The notes below the pieces were generated by a model, which was not told the origin of the DNA, searched no databases, and worked only from the letters and a program-made list of their open reading frames with translations. The position numbers were made by a program, and so were the translations under genes. A DNA stretch of 5,339 nt from positions 1 through 5,339 of the forward strand of contig CATPAX010000267.1 in the NCBI GenBank assembly GCA_955652215.1, written 5' to 3'. The stretch is from an uncultured Solirubrobacteraceae bacterium. GTDB taxonomy: Bacteria > Actinomycetota > Thermoleophilia > Solirubrobacterales > Solirubrobacteraceae. Below, piece after piece: positions 4,450 through 5,339 of the stretch; the stretch's first letter is position 1; each line of letters begins with the position of its first letter.

Positions 4450-5339
4450 ATGGAGCAAATCCCACACACCAAATCGAGCGTCGAAGCGCAGGCGGCCCAG
4501 GGTCTTTCGATCGGTCGTCAGTTCACCACGCGCGGCGAGCATCCGTTCGATTCGGTCGAGTGGGAGCAGCGCGACGCGCGTATCGGTCACGGCGAGCGGA
4601 TCGTCTTCGAGCAGCGCAACGTCGAATTCCCCACGAGCTGGTCACAGAACGCCACGAACATCGTCGCGCAGAAGTACTTCCGCGGCCAGCCGGGCTCGCC
4701 CGAGCGAGAGCGCTCTGTCAAGCAGATGATCACCCGGGTGGCGGGCACGATTGCCACCTGGGGGCGAGAGCGGGGCTACTTCGCGACCGCCGAGGACGGC
4801 GATGCGTTCGAGGCTGAGCTCACTTACATCCTGCTTCACCAGATGGCCGCGTTCAACTCACCGGTGTGGTTCAACGTCGGATGGCACCCGGTCGGTGATC
4901 CGAAGATGCAGGCGAGTGCATGCTTCATCCTGTCGGTCGAGGACGACATGGAGTCGATCCTGCAGTGGAACACCAAAGAGGGAATCATCTTCCGCGGGGG
5001 CTCGGGCTCGGGCATCAACCTCTCGAAGATCCGCGGCTCGATGGAGCCGCTCAGCCGAGGCGGTACAGCGTCGGGTCCGGTCTCGTTCATGCGAGGCGCC
5101 GATGCGTGGGCGGGATCGATCAAGTCCGGCGGCGGCACCCGGCGGGCGGCGAAGATGGTCGTGCTGGATGTTGACCATCCCGACATCCGCGAGTTCATCT
5201 GGTGCAAGGCACGCGAGGAAGATAAGGCCGCGGCCCTGCGCGACGCCGGGTTCGACATGTCGATCGACGGCGACGGGTTCTTCTCGATCCAGTACCAGAA
5301 TGCAAATAACTCGGTGCGACTGACCGACGAGTTCATGCG
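4450..5339 (+). CDS. nrdJ: Adenosylcobalamin-dependent ribonucleotide reductase (class II), N-terminal part
   Basis: The frame runs from ATG 4450 to the right edge without a stop (296 codons plus 2 bases), so the 3' part is missing. NrdJ reduces ribonucleotides to deoxyribonucleotides using a radical generated from coenzyme B12, with or without oxygen. Family blocks seen are FPTSWSQNATNIVAQKYFRG (60-79), AFNSPVWFNVGWHP (134-147), SACFILSVEDDMESI (156-170), EGIIFRGGSGSGINLSKIRG (177-196), SGGGTRRAAKMVVLDVDHPDI (226-246) and QNANNSVRLTDEFM (283-296). Cys158 in SACFI is expected to be one of the redox-active pair; the radical cysteine and its active-site partners lie beyond the window. No ATP-cone domain is evident in the first 60 residues. 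The start follows a good AGGAG site. The gene is divergent from galE, and nrdR, which often precedes nrdJ in actinobacteria, is not next to it here. Identification is strong despite truncation. Confidence 0.95.
   Translation, partial: MEQIPHTKSSVEAQAAQGLSIGRQFTTRGEHPFDSVEWEQRDARIGHGERIVFEQRNVEFPTSWSQNATNIVAQKYFRGQPGSPERERSVKQMITRVAGTIATWGRERGYFATAEDGDAFEAELTYILLHQMAAFNSPVWFNVGWHPVGDPKMQASACFILSVEDDMESILQWNTKEGIIFRGGSGSGINLSKIRGSMEPLSRGGTASGPVSFMRGADAWAGSIKSGGGTRRAAKMVVLDVDHPDIREFIWCKAREEDKAAALRDAGFDMSIDGDGFFSIQYQNANNSVRLTDEFM

Noticed and set aside
4836..5336. A 166-codon open frame on the minus strand opposite nrdJ.
   Set aside because: The + strand encodes an unmistakable NrdJ sequence over the whole region; the minus frame matches no family I recognise.

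Overview
The window is a compact, GC-rich stretch of ordinary bacterial chromosome. High G+C at third codon positions, short or overlapping gene junctions, a GTG start, weak ribosome binding sites on several genes and a class II ribonucleotide reductase all suggest Actinomycetota. A deep lineage such as Thermoleophilia is possible, but this is inference, because no rRNA or other marker gene is present. I see no mobile element, CRISPR array, tRNA or rRNA.

Layout from left to right: (1) the 3' part of an ABC-F type ATPase gene on the + strand, cut by the left edge; (2) a two-gene minus-strand operon, holB (DNA polymerase III delta' subunit) followed by a RimJ/RimL-like GNAT acetyltransferase, joined by an ATGA stop/start overlap; (3) tmk (thymidylate kinase) on the + strand, head to head with holB across 38 bp; (4) galE (UDP-glucose 4-epimerase family) on the minus strand, whose 3' end overlaps the 3' end of tmk by 9 bp; (5) a 246-bp divergent intergenic region; (6) the first 296 codons of nrdJ (adenosylcobalamin-dependent ribonucleotide reductase) on the + strand, cut by the right edge.

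Three of the genes serve DNA synthesis. NrdJ reduces ribonucleotides, Tmk phosphorylates dTMP on the way to dTTP, and HolB is part of the clamp loader of the replicative polymerase. GalE interconverts UDP-sugars for the envelope, the ABC-F protein probably acts on ribosomes, and the acetyltransferase has no evident substrate.

The most interesting part is not a gene. The nrdJ leader (about 4309-4449) holds several consecutive helices. It also has two copies of CTGTTC and two copies of the complementary GAGCAG, and the second GAGCAG overlaps the nrdJ Shine-Dalgarno sequence. A 9-pair helix can therefore cover the ribosome binding site, and alternative pairings of the same repeats exist. This is the architecture of a translational switch or riboswitch. 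I do not recognise a B12 box or another known class in it.
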